In this document: positions 24,943 through 36,100 of the stretch, in pieces
Layout of the letters: each line of letters opens with the position of its first letter
Position numbering within the stretch: position 1 is the first letter of the stretch
NCBI GenBank assembly: GCA_963969395.1
Contig: OZ017801.1
Span: 21,581,611 to 21,645,610, forward strand
Reading direction: 5' to 3'
DNA from: Pseudoscleropodium purum
Taxonomy: Eukaryota; Streptophyta; Bryopsida; Hypnales; Brachytheciaceae
DNA length: 64,000 nt
Program-made: the position numbers and the translations under genes
The notes under the pieces: model-generated
What the model was told of the DNA's origin: nothing
The model's input: only the letters and a program-made list of their open reading frames with translations
The model's database searches: none

Positions 24943-25861
24943 TTAACCTCTAAAGTTCAATGACTATGCTTTCATTGAAAATGCTCAAATGTTGACATTT
25001 TTAGTAAAAGTAACATATTTTTGAAAGAAAATTTTTAGAGACGCATATAACTATAAGATCTTGTAGTATGATAACTTGAGAATGTGTGGTAAAAATTTCT
25101 GAAATTTCCACTACATGGATTGCAAGATAGAAGCATTCAAATTCACTAAAATCATTTTTTGGGCCCTACAAAAAACAAGGAGGTTGTACTTCACAAGCTC
25201 ACTTTTTCGACACAAAAATGTCTAAACTAGTGGCACTTCTTTGAATTCTTTTTTCTAGACAAGTTGTCTACATGCTTGTAAAATTTCAAATCATTTGGAA
25301 TTATACAACATATAGGAAAAAATAGTAAATAGATAGTAGTAGAGAATGATTCAAAATACTAAATTGTTGAGAATTAAATTATCGAATTGAAAATTTTCAA
25401 ATTCAATAATTGGAATGTAGTAATAATAATATACATCCTAAAATTTTATTTTTTCCAAAAATATTGAAAATTAAGTAAGACAAAGGACTTCAAAGTTTAT
25501 TTTAGAGTATAAAATCTATAATTGATCACAAACAAAAGATCCTCATAACTTTTGACTCATTGGTCAAAATGGAATGATTCAAAGATTTTTATGTATATAT
25601 AATTCTAAAAAAATAGTTTCAAATTTTCAGTTCTCAAAAAAGTTATTTTTTTTTATCTACCTAAAGTGCCCATTTATGGGAAAAAGAACATATTAAGCTA
25701 TAAATTTTGAGAACTATTTCCAAATGTCATAAAATTTATTTCATATAAAAGATATTCCTCATCCTCATCTTCTATTAAAATTTGGATCAAAAATATGAAA
25801 AAATCTAGTCACATGCACTTGCCCCAAAATGTGCTATGTGTGCCCATTTAGGCAAGCTTAT
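24943..25861 (+). mobile_element. TTAA-ended non-autonomous element, copy C (right end decayed)
   Basis: The left end reads TTAACCTCTAAAG and continues TTCAATGACTATGCTTTCATTG. The interior follows copies B and E, with CTATAAGATCTTGTAG, GGATTGCAAGATAGAAGCATT, CATATAGGAAAAAATAG and ACTTTTGACTCATTGGTC. The right end near 25845-25861 (CCCATTTAGGCAAGCTTA) has lost the canonical terminus. Confidence 0.6.
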
Positions 25862-26494
25862 ATGTGAGGTATTGATATTTAGGATGAATTGATAATGGAT
25901 GCTTACACTTCATTGTTGTTGAGTTTTATTCACCGGGAGATCACTTAGTATATCTTTTGCAAACTACATGTGTCCAAGTAATTTTTTGGCCCCCTATTTA
26001 CTTTTTAATAAACTATAATTTTAACCTATAATTTTGAGTTTTGTTTAATAAGGACTACAGGTTTCTATTGCTAAAAATTCCCAACTCTAATAATATATGA
26101 AATGATTTTTAGAATAGGTTGAAAAATGCAATGAAATTGCACAGTTTTCAACTCAAATATTTATAGAGAATATGTTTAGATAACTGTTGCATCATTGCTC
26201 AAGGAAAATTAACTTTGAATAGAAAATTATGTTTAGTAATTATTTGTTCATTTTTTTAGATAATTTTTTTATATATAGAATAGGGATATAAAAGTTATTT
26301 TCAGCTCTACAATGTATTTTTTTCTTCAAAAATTTGTAACTAATTATAATTAACAAACAAGAATATTTCTAATTCAAAACATAAACTTTCAAAATAAAAA
26401 AATCTATCTCTATTTTTTTCTTTCCCTTTTATTTAAACTTTAGGATATAATATGGGGGATTTGAAATCTTTACACAAGTAGTTTCTAATAGACA

Positions 26495-26784
26495 CATTAG
26501 AAGATATTTGGGGGCACTGGAAGCCCGTTTTGGGCCTGTTCCCCCATAGCAAGGGGAATGGGCCCGCTGTCAAAAAAAAATTTCAAATAAAAAAAAAATA
26601 TATATATATATTTTTAGTCTTCAAATGCAAAAAAAATTGAATTTTTTTTTTTTTTTTCAAAAATATTTTGATCGATGACGTGGCAGGGTCTCGACCACGT
26701 CAGACCGTTGCGCCGAGCCTGTTCCGAGCCTGTTCTTGCTGTGATAACTCGCAGGCTTCCAGACCCCCGAAAAATCTTCTAATG
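26495..26784 (-). mobile_element. MITE with CATTAGAAGA termini, copy 1 (290 bp)
   Basis: It starts CATTAGAAGATATTTGGGG and ends CCCCCGAAAAATCTTCTAATG, so the terminal inverted repeat is about 20 bp. The GC-rich parts CCTGTTCCCCCATAGC.AGGGGAATGGGCC and GATGACGTGGC..GACCACGTCAGACCGTTGCGCC flank an A/T-homopolymer middle. Copies at 40906, 42379 and 45033 share this plan. This copy is inverted relative to 42379-42655. Target duplication is not evident. Confidence 0.75.
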
Positions 26785-28527
26785 CTCTAAGTAATCTATT
26801 TGGGTTTTTGTTCCACTAAAGGGCCATATGAAAGTAAACTATTTGTTCCTTTTTGTATTTGTAGTTTGCATTTCAAATTTTGAAATATATTCTTAGCACT
26901 TAATGGCCACAAATAACTACCCTATGACATAAAATGTGTGCTTCCATTTATCTCTAATGGACACATTACGCTTAAATAATATTCTCGAGTGATTTTTAAG
27001 TGCAATTTGTGAATAGAATTTTAATTTTTGTTAAATTATTTTTTTCTTCCTTTAAGAATTAATTGTCTTCTTCTCAAAGTCACCATTTTGAGTCATCCCC
27101 CAATCACTCCCAACTTGAATGCCTAAAATCAATTCTCAAATTGGAAGGATATGTAATTTCTTACATTTTTGCAATAAATGAGACTTATGGCCTTACGAAA
27201 GAAGACTCCTACAACAAAGAGAGTTTGTAGGATAGTGAATGGATTGATTATATCACAAAGTAAGTTAAGTCCCAATCTAACTTGTGAAAAATTGAAAATA
27301 TCAAAATTGTGTGTAAGCTATTCTTACCTAGTACCTTATTGATTTGGAAAGACTTGCTTTAACACGAACATGTTTGATTTTGATTAGATTTATTAAAGGC
27401 TTTAGAGTATTTAGATTCTATTTCATAAATAAATGTTTTTTTATGCCCTTACATCTTCAACATAAAACTTTGGAGTTACAAATCAATAAGTACAAATTGC
27501 CTATTCAAAACATTGTATTGCATAAGAATGGTTCAACTTCAAACACTATAATCTTTCGATTTAATTATTAGAAGTAATAGAAAAAACCTATTTTTATACA
27601 TTTAGTCTGAAAAAATAAATTGTATAGTTACTTAAAATATCACGATAAAATTTCAAATAGTACCTATATTCAAAGAATGCCTCCATCAACAAAAAAAATT
27701 GGTGAATTTTCACTAGAATTTTATTTTATTTTGATAATAGCTCCTTTAACTCTAAGGAAAAATATTTTTAAAAATCAATGAAATTACTAAATACCTTTCA
27801 AAAATATATAAGATCTGTCCATATAATTTGGGTGAAAACTACTACCAATAGATAATTTTGTGGAATGAAGATGCTTATGTGGATGAAGGTATACACATAA
27901 CATTATTAATCAACGTTAGAGGGTTTCTTTTGCTCCTCCAAAATGCGAGAGCCCCATGCACTGTAACTTTCTAGCCATCCAATGGTTTTCTACAATTTCC
28001 TAGCTAGTCAACCAATGACACTAGCATTACAACTTCTTAGCCAACCTCTGACTTTCTACAATTTAAATTAAATTCACTACACTAATTATGGTATTTTGTA
28101 TTATATTGTAAATAATGTTACCTATACTATAACCTTGCCCACTCTAAACTCTAGATAGTTGACATTTAGAGTTGTTGGCCCTCCCTCTATTGGCCTTTCT
28201 TCCTAGGATTATGCCAATCTCCAAAGGGAAATGGTTTGGGCTACTTAATAATGTTATGCATAAGAGAAAATCTAGGGCCTCTGAAGGACTATTTGACTTT
28301 TGAAAGTTGGACAATTATAACAAAAGTAGGATTTTTTTACTTTAAATTAAAAATATTATTTTTTCAAGTTACTTCAAAGTGATGTGGAAAAAAATATATA
28401 TTTTAAATATTTTAATAAAAAATAATATTCATATTCATATTTGTACTTATGCCAAAAGTCAAATGATCCTCTAATGCCTCTATTAGGTAGTTTGCTCTTA
28501 AAGTGACCTATAAAGAGTTGATGGCAT
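26785..28527. other. AT-rich stretch, nothing recognised
   Basis: A 75-codon plus frame at 27344 has no recognisable motif. No other structure was noted. Confidence 0.35.
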
Positions 28528-29480
28528 TTAGGGAGAAGCTAATTTCTAAAGGTTTTTGACTATGTTTTCATCAAAAAGTGCTATTTCTAGTATAAGTACT
28601 AAATTTTAGAAAAAAAGTATTTATTGGATACATATAACCATTGGATCTTGTTGTACACTAGTTTGAAAAGATAAAGAAAAAGTTTCAGAATTTTCCACTA
28701 CGTAGATGGCAAAATAATAGCATTTGAATTAACAAAATTCATTTTCATAGCCTTGCAAAAAAACAAGTATCTGCACTTTACAATGTCACATTTGTATGAA
28801 AAAATGTCCAAAATGGTGATTATTCTTTGGATTTATTCTTCAAGGTAAGTTGGCTATATGCTTGAAAATTTCTAGATTAGTTTGAATTGTACAACACATA
28901 GAAAAAATAGTAAGTAGAAAAAAGTAGAGAATGATTCAAAACACTAAATTGTTTAGAATTTCATTATGAAATTGAAAAGTGCCAATCCCAATGGTTCATA
29001 GTTATAAAGTTGTAATAAACAATCTACTCCCAATGTTTTTATATTTTTTTAAAAATATTAAAAATTGAATTAAAGAAAAAACTTTAGAGTTTATTTTAAA
29101 GTAGAGATTCCATAATTGCTCGCAAACTAAAACTCCTCATAAATTTCATCTCATTCATTAAAATGGAATGATTAAAAGCTTTTCATATATATATATATAT
29201 ATACACACACAAATCTTAAAAATCAATTTCAAATTTTTATTTCTTGAAAAATTTGATTTAAAAAGAATTGAACTACTCACGGAGCAATGAAAATGACTTA
29301 TCATACATTAACTTTTTAACTAGGCAATTAAAAGTTACAAAAATTGTTGCACCTTAAAGCTAGTCCTCAAGTACATTTTCTATGAAAGTTTCAAAGAAAA
29401 AAAAAAAATTCCATTCATAGCTAGTGAACTACCCCCCAATGCTATGTTCTCAAAAAACATGTTCAATCACTTCAATACTT
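28528..29480 (+). mobile_element. TTAA-family element, copy D (variant right part)
   Basis: The left end is degenerate (CTAATTTCTAAAGG, then TTTTTGACTATGTTTTCATC). The first 700 bp follow copies B and E (CATTGGATCTTGTTG, CGTAGATGGCAAAATAATAGC, CATAGAAAAAATAG, GCTCGCAAACTAAAACTCC). From about 29250 the sequence differs from B and E but matches the partial copy at 63400-63550 in reverse complement, so D and F form a subfamily. A TATATATA/CACACAC stretch lies at 29190-29210. Confidence 0.55.
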
Positions 29481-29489
29481 TAGTGGTTA

Positions 29490-29640
29490 TACTTCTTGAA
29501 ACAATTTTCAGTAAATTTCATAAGAAAAATTTGGAATTGGCATCTAACATTAATTGTTTTATATTATTTAGATTTGTGTAGAATCATTTATAAATTTTTG
29601 AAGTTGAAATGTAAGGGTGACTAAAAGCAACTACCTCTTG
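29490..29640 (+). repeat. Short dispersed repeat (partner 19890-20050)
   Basis: Aligns with 19890-20050 (ACTTCTTGAAACAA, TTTTCAGTAAATTT, GGAATTGGCATCTAA, TTTTTGAAGTTGAAATG). It follows directly on copy D and may be part of the same composite repeat. Confidence 0.5.
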
Positions 29641-29781
29641 AAATGTACACTACTCGTATATTGAAAGAAACAAAATATACTTCTATATTAGTGGTCACTT
29701 TTAGAACAAGGTCACTTTTAGTGCAGCCTACTTTAGATTTTTCTTAAAGCTAATGGATGATTCTGTCCGCATCGCTTTAAG

Positions 29782-30402
29782 GTCTAAGCACCCAAAACCA
29801 CCCAACCTTGTGTTCAATGGCGTCACATTCTAGATAAAGCAATGATTTTAGAATCTAAAGTTACTTAAACTATAGATACTTTATCATTTTTGTCAACAAA
29901 CAGCAAGCTATCTAAGGTGGAGGCACCAATTATCAACCACGCCCAGTATCCAACAAATAGGGTGAGCTATTTCCAACCTTAGCCGGTTCTCAAGCTTGAA
30001 ATTTGATTTTTCTATACTTCCCATGGTTAGAACTTGTAAGGCCAAGCCACATTAGCTGAAGTATTGAGCAAGAGAGTACTATCTTGTATGATGAGAATTG
30101 GAAAACTCTAGACATTGCTTATGGGTCAAAAGTTCTTTTGGCTCCCGAAATGCACTATAATTTCAATTTTCTGAATAAAAATCTGAAAATTTAGCAATCC
30201 TCATATTTTCTATCGTCCTACATGGGAAAAATATACACCAACTCATACTACACAGAATTTGCTCCCAAATTGCTTATTTAATCGGTTATTGGTGCTTTCA
30301 CCTTATGGCTTCACTAGATTTAGGTTCTAAAATAACTACCATATATCTAAAAAGTGACGCCATTGAGTACAGGTTTGGTTTGGAGTGCTTCTACCGTACC
30401 AC
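29782..30402. mobile_element. Foldback-type element with long imperfect inverted repeats
   Basis: The left arm (about 29782-29960) and the reverse complement of the right arm (about 30270-30402) share an ordered series. It runs AAGCAC..CCAAA..CCAA/ACC, then a block ending TCAATGGCGTCAC, then TTTTAGAA.CTAAA, then TAAGGTG.A.GCACCAAT. The arms are imperfect, about 130-180 bp long, around a loop of roughly 300 bp. No coding capacity is seen. This pattern is typical of foldback or long-TIR MITE elements. The target duplication is unresolved. Confidence 0.6.
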
Positions 30403-33164
30403 CCCCCAAAACTAAAACTGACTGGCCACCATGACCACCATCGGTAAGCTCGCACCAATGGCCTTCAGTTCAGGCCCAGCGAGGCAGCCCCGTATCACGG
30501 GAGTCCATCGTCAACTGCTACAAAATTGTCAATTGCCAAGGATCATGGAACTACAGGGACTGACTGGGTAGACCTGCCTTTGAAACACTCCGTAATTCCG
30601 TATAATTGCCGCGTGCTCCACTTCGCGTTGACTTTGGTTGCCATGACATCATCTTCCCCACATACATGGACAGCAATCGTCAACGAAGTCTTACGGAATT
30701 GTAGGCTACACCCAAATCGGTAGGAAAAACAAGTGGTTCGACTACTTACTACCTCGACAGTGTGATCAGTAAAAGACAATAGTAATGTATAGGTCCACGC
30801 ACACGAATCAAGCAGTGTAATAAATGTGCAGTGGTAGTGGAGTAAGGTACTGTAGTGGTTGGTCCCAACTCCCAAATCGATAATTCGATATAAGCTTATC
30901 GAGAGAGCGAGATCGAGAGAGTCGAATAATTGCTGGGTCCCGGGCCTCAGTTGGTGATGGAAGTGACTGGGAATTGCGCATGACGCGTGCGGTTGCTGAT
31001 TTTACATTTACACTTACGATGGCGAGCATTCCGTCGTCAGCGACTCCATTTTACCGTAAGTTAGCAAGAGTGGAAATGTTTCTCAGCCTTGAAATCACTG
31101 CAGCTAGCGGATCGAGAGACGGGTTCTTCAATCGAGGACTGAAGAGGGTCGGATTTATTTACAAACAAAACCGGGAATCATCTTCCGTCGTACTACTGTA
31201 ACTGGCTCGCATTTTGAGTCAGGTCCATCCTTCTCAAACTTTCTTCTATTGTACTGTAGCTTTTGTCAATGCAAAGCGTCCTATCCTTCATCCAAAGCCA
31301 ACAATTAAAGGGACAAGCCAACAATAGGACAAGTGAACCAAGGGACAGTCAAGGATGTACTTGGGTGGATCACATTGTTGGAATGCTATTGTTGTTAAGA
31401 AACCTGAGCAATTCCATGGAGATATTGAACCTCAATGTGCTCTGAAATCCATGTTCAAGATGATGAACAAAGTGCTTCAAGCTAGCCCATGTTTCTTCCA
31501 TATCCCTTTTCATTCGTTCTCATTTACTCAATGAAAGTAATTGTCAAATCTTTCAAAGATGATCTTTCTTCATACATGTCTAATTTTGATGAAATTGAGG
31601 TATTATCATATTCATTTAATATATTAAGTACAGAGTGTCGCAACCCTTGTTGCAACTCCTGTCACAAAATCTGTCACGTTTTCACCCAGGAGAATTATCA
31701 CCCAATTATTTCATCCTACTGTACATTTACAATGAAAACCTAGAGTGCTGACGAATATTCCTATGATTTGTCATGCACATGTTTCTACTGTCTCTTGCCA
31801 GCTCTCACCCCCCTGTCTCTCCGGCTATATCTGGGGTTTGTGTAGAGCAAAGATAAAAGCAAAAAATGTGCAAGAATCCCTCCAAAGATTCACACCTGAA
31901 AGTGATGAAACAGTTAAGGGCGTAGTAGTGATGATTTGTAACAAAACAAGAAGTTCTCCAACGAGAAGCTCTAACTTATCCCTGTAGCAGTGTAGCACTA
32001 CGTGGCTTTCTTACAGTTTGCGACTCAAACTTCCTCAGCACCGTAATTCACTCAAATTTTAGCTTTCTGGCCGTTGCAAAAATGCAAAGCGTTCACCAAC
32101 AAAGTGACATTCAAGCACTTGACTCCCTCCCTCAGACGACAAGTCTTCAACACACACGTACACGTCAATATCCGCTTGACGTTGAAAGCATTGTCATCGC
32201 GGCCCAAAGTTCGAGACCCAGCAACCGAAGTTATCAGGAACCTTCGAACCGATCTTTCCGTAGGCAATGTAGCTTCATGGGTGCCACCACCGACCAAGTG
32301 TACCCCTAATTCTTCCTTACTTTGCGTACAGATAGCGGTCCTGGAGTATCTTTCCCAAACCACGTTCACCTAATTTTAACTTCATGGAGTAGTTTAAGCC
32401 GAAGCATCTTTCCTGGATCCTGCACGCGGTCGACCGCGTTTTTGAATGGATAGGTGGTGACAGGGCAGGTTCGTAGAAGTCGAAGGCCACTGTAAAAATC
32501 ACGTTCGAATTCTCCAAGTTGCAGTAGTACTAAAATTAGAGTGCAAATTCCAATTTTGTAACTTTACAGGTGTTACCATATAACACGTGTCCATATGGTT
32601 CGCCGTTACTTGAAAATTAACTCCAAGGCTTCGATTATAGAAAGAAACAAGCTTAATGGTAGCAAACTTCGATTTGTCCTACTAGTGAGGGGGGTAAAAT
32701 TGGTGTCAAACACCTCAAGTTGGTACACTACAGTAGTATATTCAAATCAGTGCGACTTTCGAAAATCAGTGTGACAGTCACGTACTATTAGGACAAATCA
32801 AACTGTAGCTCGACATCCGAAAACTGAACTAAGGTAATTAAACCCGTACATTAATCCACCATTATGTACTTCAATCGTACATTTAAAATTCTCAAGTAAA
32901 GTCTGTACCATACAAACTTGGATCCACGTAGGTTGTCGGCTGGGAGGAGTAAGTTTTCCATTCCTTACTTTCAACGTTCACTATAGTCTGCAATCACTTT
33001 ACTACTGCAAGGACGCAACAGTAGCATCGAGAGGGAGCTGATAAAACCCTTCGACAGAAGCCTCAAATTCATAAGACTTAGATCATATCACGAATTGCTT
33101 AGACTGAACAAGTTCGCAGTGTGAAGTTAGTTGAGCGACTTGAGCTTTGCAAAGGGTGAAGAAC
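30403..33164. other. GC-balanced upstream region, no gene established
   Basis: Composition is closer to that of genes than of the repeat DNA, and short overlapping frames occur on both strands. One plus frame starts at an ATG at 31019 (MASIPSSATPFYRKLARVEM..) and contains a good donor-like gtaagt after codon 12, so it could be a first exon, but no following exon was recognised. The last few hundred bases presumably hold the promoter and 5' leader of the aspartic protease. An ATAAAA motif lies at about 33041. Confidence 0.35.
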
Positions 33165-36100
33165 ATGGGGATCCGGATACCGCTCCTGGGGACAGTGCTG
33201 CTGATGCTTGTGGCGTCCTTGACAGTGGAGGCCTGGCAATTCAAAGTGGTGCACAAGTATGCTCATCTAGAAGGCTCCCCTGCCAACAGTGACGATGGCA
33301 GCATGTCACCAGAGTATTTGGAAAGGCTAGTGCAGCATCACCATCAACGGCGCCGTCTGGTTGCTGCCGCCGTGTTTCCCCTCGGAGGCAACGGCGACCC
33401 AATCGGCCCCAACGCCGTCGGGTATGCTTGGATCCAGTAGTAGCTTGCTCCAAACATGAATCCATGCCACCAAGCACATGAACATGGCATAACTATAGTA
33501 TCGATCTCCTTGACAATCATGCAGATTGGAAACAGTTCGAAATTCGGGCATGGACCAAATATGTGTATCCGATTCGAATGAATTGGAAAACTGTGGATTG
33601 TGGAGAGTTATGAGTGTTGTTTGAATTTGTGTTCACTTAGGGTTAGCTTGACACTTAAGAATTTTTGGTTGTACTCACGTATGTCGTAACACTAGTATCG
33701 ATCTCCTTCAAGACAGATTGAAAACAGTTTGAAATTGGGGCATGGACTCTGTGTTTTGGATTCAAGAGACTTGGCAAATTGCTGGAAATTGTGAACTTGA
33801 CACATGAAGGAATTGTTGTTGGTGTGTTATCAGGTTGTACTACGCGACAATTGCGCTGGGGACGCCTCCGCAGATATTCTACGTGCAGGTGGACACTGGA
33901 AGTAATGTATTGTGGGTGGATTGCGCGCCTTGCACAGGGTGCCCTACGAATTCCACCCTTCCTGGGGTACGTTTTCCGATTCATTATCCTTTTGTGTTTG
34001 CTAGCTCGCGGTCGAGCTCTTCGTTCGTAGATTCAATGTAGATCTCTAGTCAAGGAGTGAAGCAGGAGTTTCTAAAGCCTGTAGTTTTCCTCGAGAATTG
34101 ATTACCTGTTGTTATTTTCCTCGAGTTCGATCGATGGCACTTTGACGGCGGGCGGCCTGAAATGTAAATCTCCCGGTAAATCCATGCCGGCCCTAGTTTT
34201 TAGAGCTTTGTGAAAGTGAATGTCACAAGTTTTGGCACCCAGAATTACACCAATTTAACGAAATTGACGATCATGGTTTCAAAGAACTCTCGTAAGCCTC
34301 ATCTCCACCTCTGTTTCTAATTGCAAATCTTTTCAGCTTGGGTATTGAAACTTTCTCATAAATAGCTTAATATATATGTGACTCCTAGCTACCAACATAG
34401 TTTTTGAGGAAGTTATAACTTATGACCGAGCTTGTTCGTAGCAAATCATGAACTACCATCTATAGAGAGCACGAGAGCACGTCAAACTAAGAATTGTGTG
34501 AACCATGATGAGGTTTCCTAGACAAGAACAACGAGCTCATCCTGAAAACCAAGTGTCAAGGCGAGTGCATGATTTGATACGACTTCGAAATGTGACCTAA
34601 ATTAAAGCAAAGAGACTATTAATTTACGCCAACATCAAAAAGCGGTCGGAGTGAATTTCTACGTCAATTTCGTTGAGTAGGTAGAATTCCACAAGTTTGG
34701 CACTCCTGAAACCTAAAACTAGCGTGTGTGATTTGTAGCAGACCTGTGAGTGTGCGCCAAATTTAAGGTCATGCTCGATTTCTTCTCTGTGAATGAAGTG
34801 TTTACAAGTATGATATGTACGTAGCCTGTACGGTTTGTAGCCTGTGATTGTCCGCCAGGTTAACTTCATGGACAATTCCTTCTCTGTGAAGGAAGTGTCT
34901 GTATGATTTGCAACCTGTGAGTGTCGCGAAATTGACGATTCCTTCTCTGTGAAGGAAGCGTCTGTATGCTTTCTAGTCTATCTGTAAGTGTGCGCCAATC
35001 TAACGAAATTGATCGATTTTTTCCTTGACTGTGAATGAAGTGTCTGTATGATTTGTAGCAGGCCTGTGAGTGGCAACTTGATAGACAGTTCCTTGCGGAC
35101 TGTGCACGATATGTGTGATTTTTAGGCTCTGTGAGTGCGTGATCATATCTAAATGGAGATGGGTGTGCCTGCAGGTGACCGTGGATCCGTACAACCCGAC
35201 CCTTTCCTCCACCGACACAACGCTGCTCTGCACCTCGCAGTACTGCGCCGCAGCTTCGGACGAGGCCACGGCCAATTGCGACGTCAATGGCGCGTGTTCG
35301 TTCGATATTTTGTACGGCGACAACAGTAACGTCACCGGAATCATCCTCAACGACGCCTTCACCTTCATACAATATCCCAACACCACGGTCTCGGGCACGG
35401 CCACCGCCAACATCTTCTTCGGGTTCGTGTCCCTCAATCCCTCTGCTTGCAAGACAGTCATATTATTAAGTTACAAATCTGAATTAATTTTGGTTGAATC
35501 TTGTCGGTAATTGAAAAACGAGTGTAAACTCTATTAGAATCTATCTTGTGGACATTGCTTGTATGACAATCTCAGCAAAAAACTTGGAAGTCCATGCTCA
35601 AATAGCGAAGTATCTCAGCAAACACAAAAAATTTGGAACATGCTTCAGCCAACATGGGCAACGTTTTTCAGCCAACATGTTCAAGAACATGGACAACGTT
35701 TTGTAGCAACGTTGAATGTCAACTTTGAAATCACGTTTTCGTGCTATCAAGCACCTTTCGAACGGCTGCTGCAAAAACGTTGATGTAGGGGTAAAATCTA
35801 GTAGTGATCTCCATTTCAAGTCGCTTGTCCTGAAAGGTGCCCAAGTAGTGAAATACCGCCAATGTAACGAAATAGACGGACTAACTGACACTGGCATGAT
35901 TCCCATCAGGTGTGGCCAAAGTCTCGGTGGTTTCGAAGATTCTCCAGTGGGTGGGCTCATGGGTTTTGCGAAGGCACCAGTGTCGGTGCCGAGTCAGTTA
36001 GCCGCTCTAAACTTGACAACCAACCAGTTTGCTCATTGCTTGGAAGGGGATGGTACAATTGGCGGCGGCATTATTGCAATTGCCAACATTTCAGAGACTG

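Noticed and set aside
29190..29215. TATATA/CACACA stretch as a regulatory TATA region
   Set aside because: It is a simple repeat inside a transposon copy with no gene following.
35000..35461. 153- and 168-codon minus-strand frames opposite protease exon 3
   Set aside because: They are antisense shadows of a GC-rich exon and the adjacent tandem array, without family motifs; the plus-strand exon is part of a complete conserved protein.
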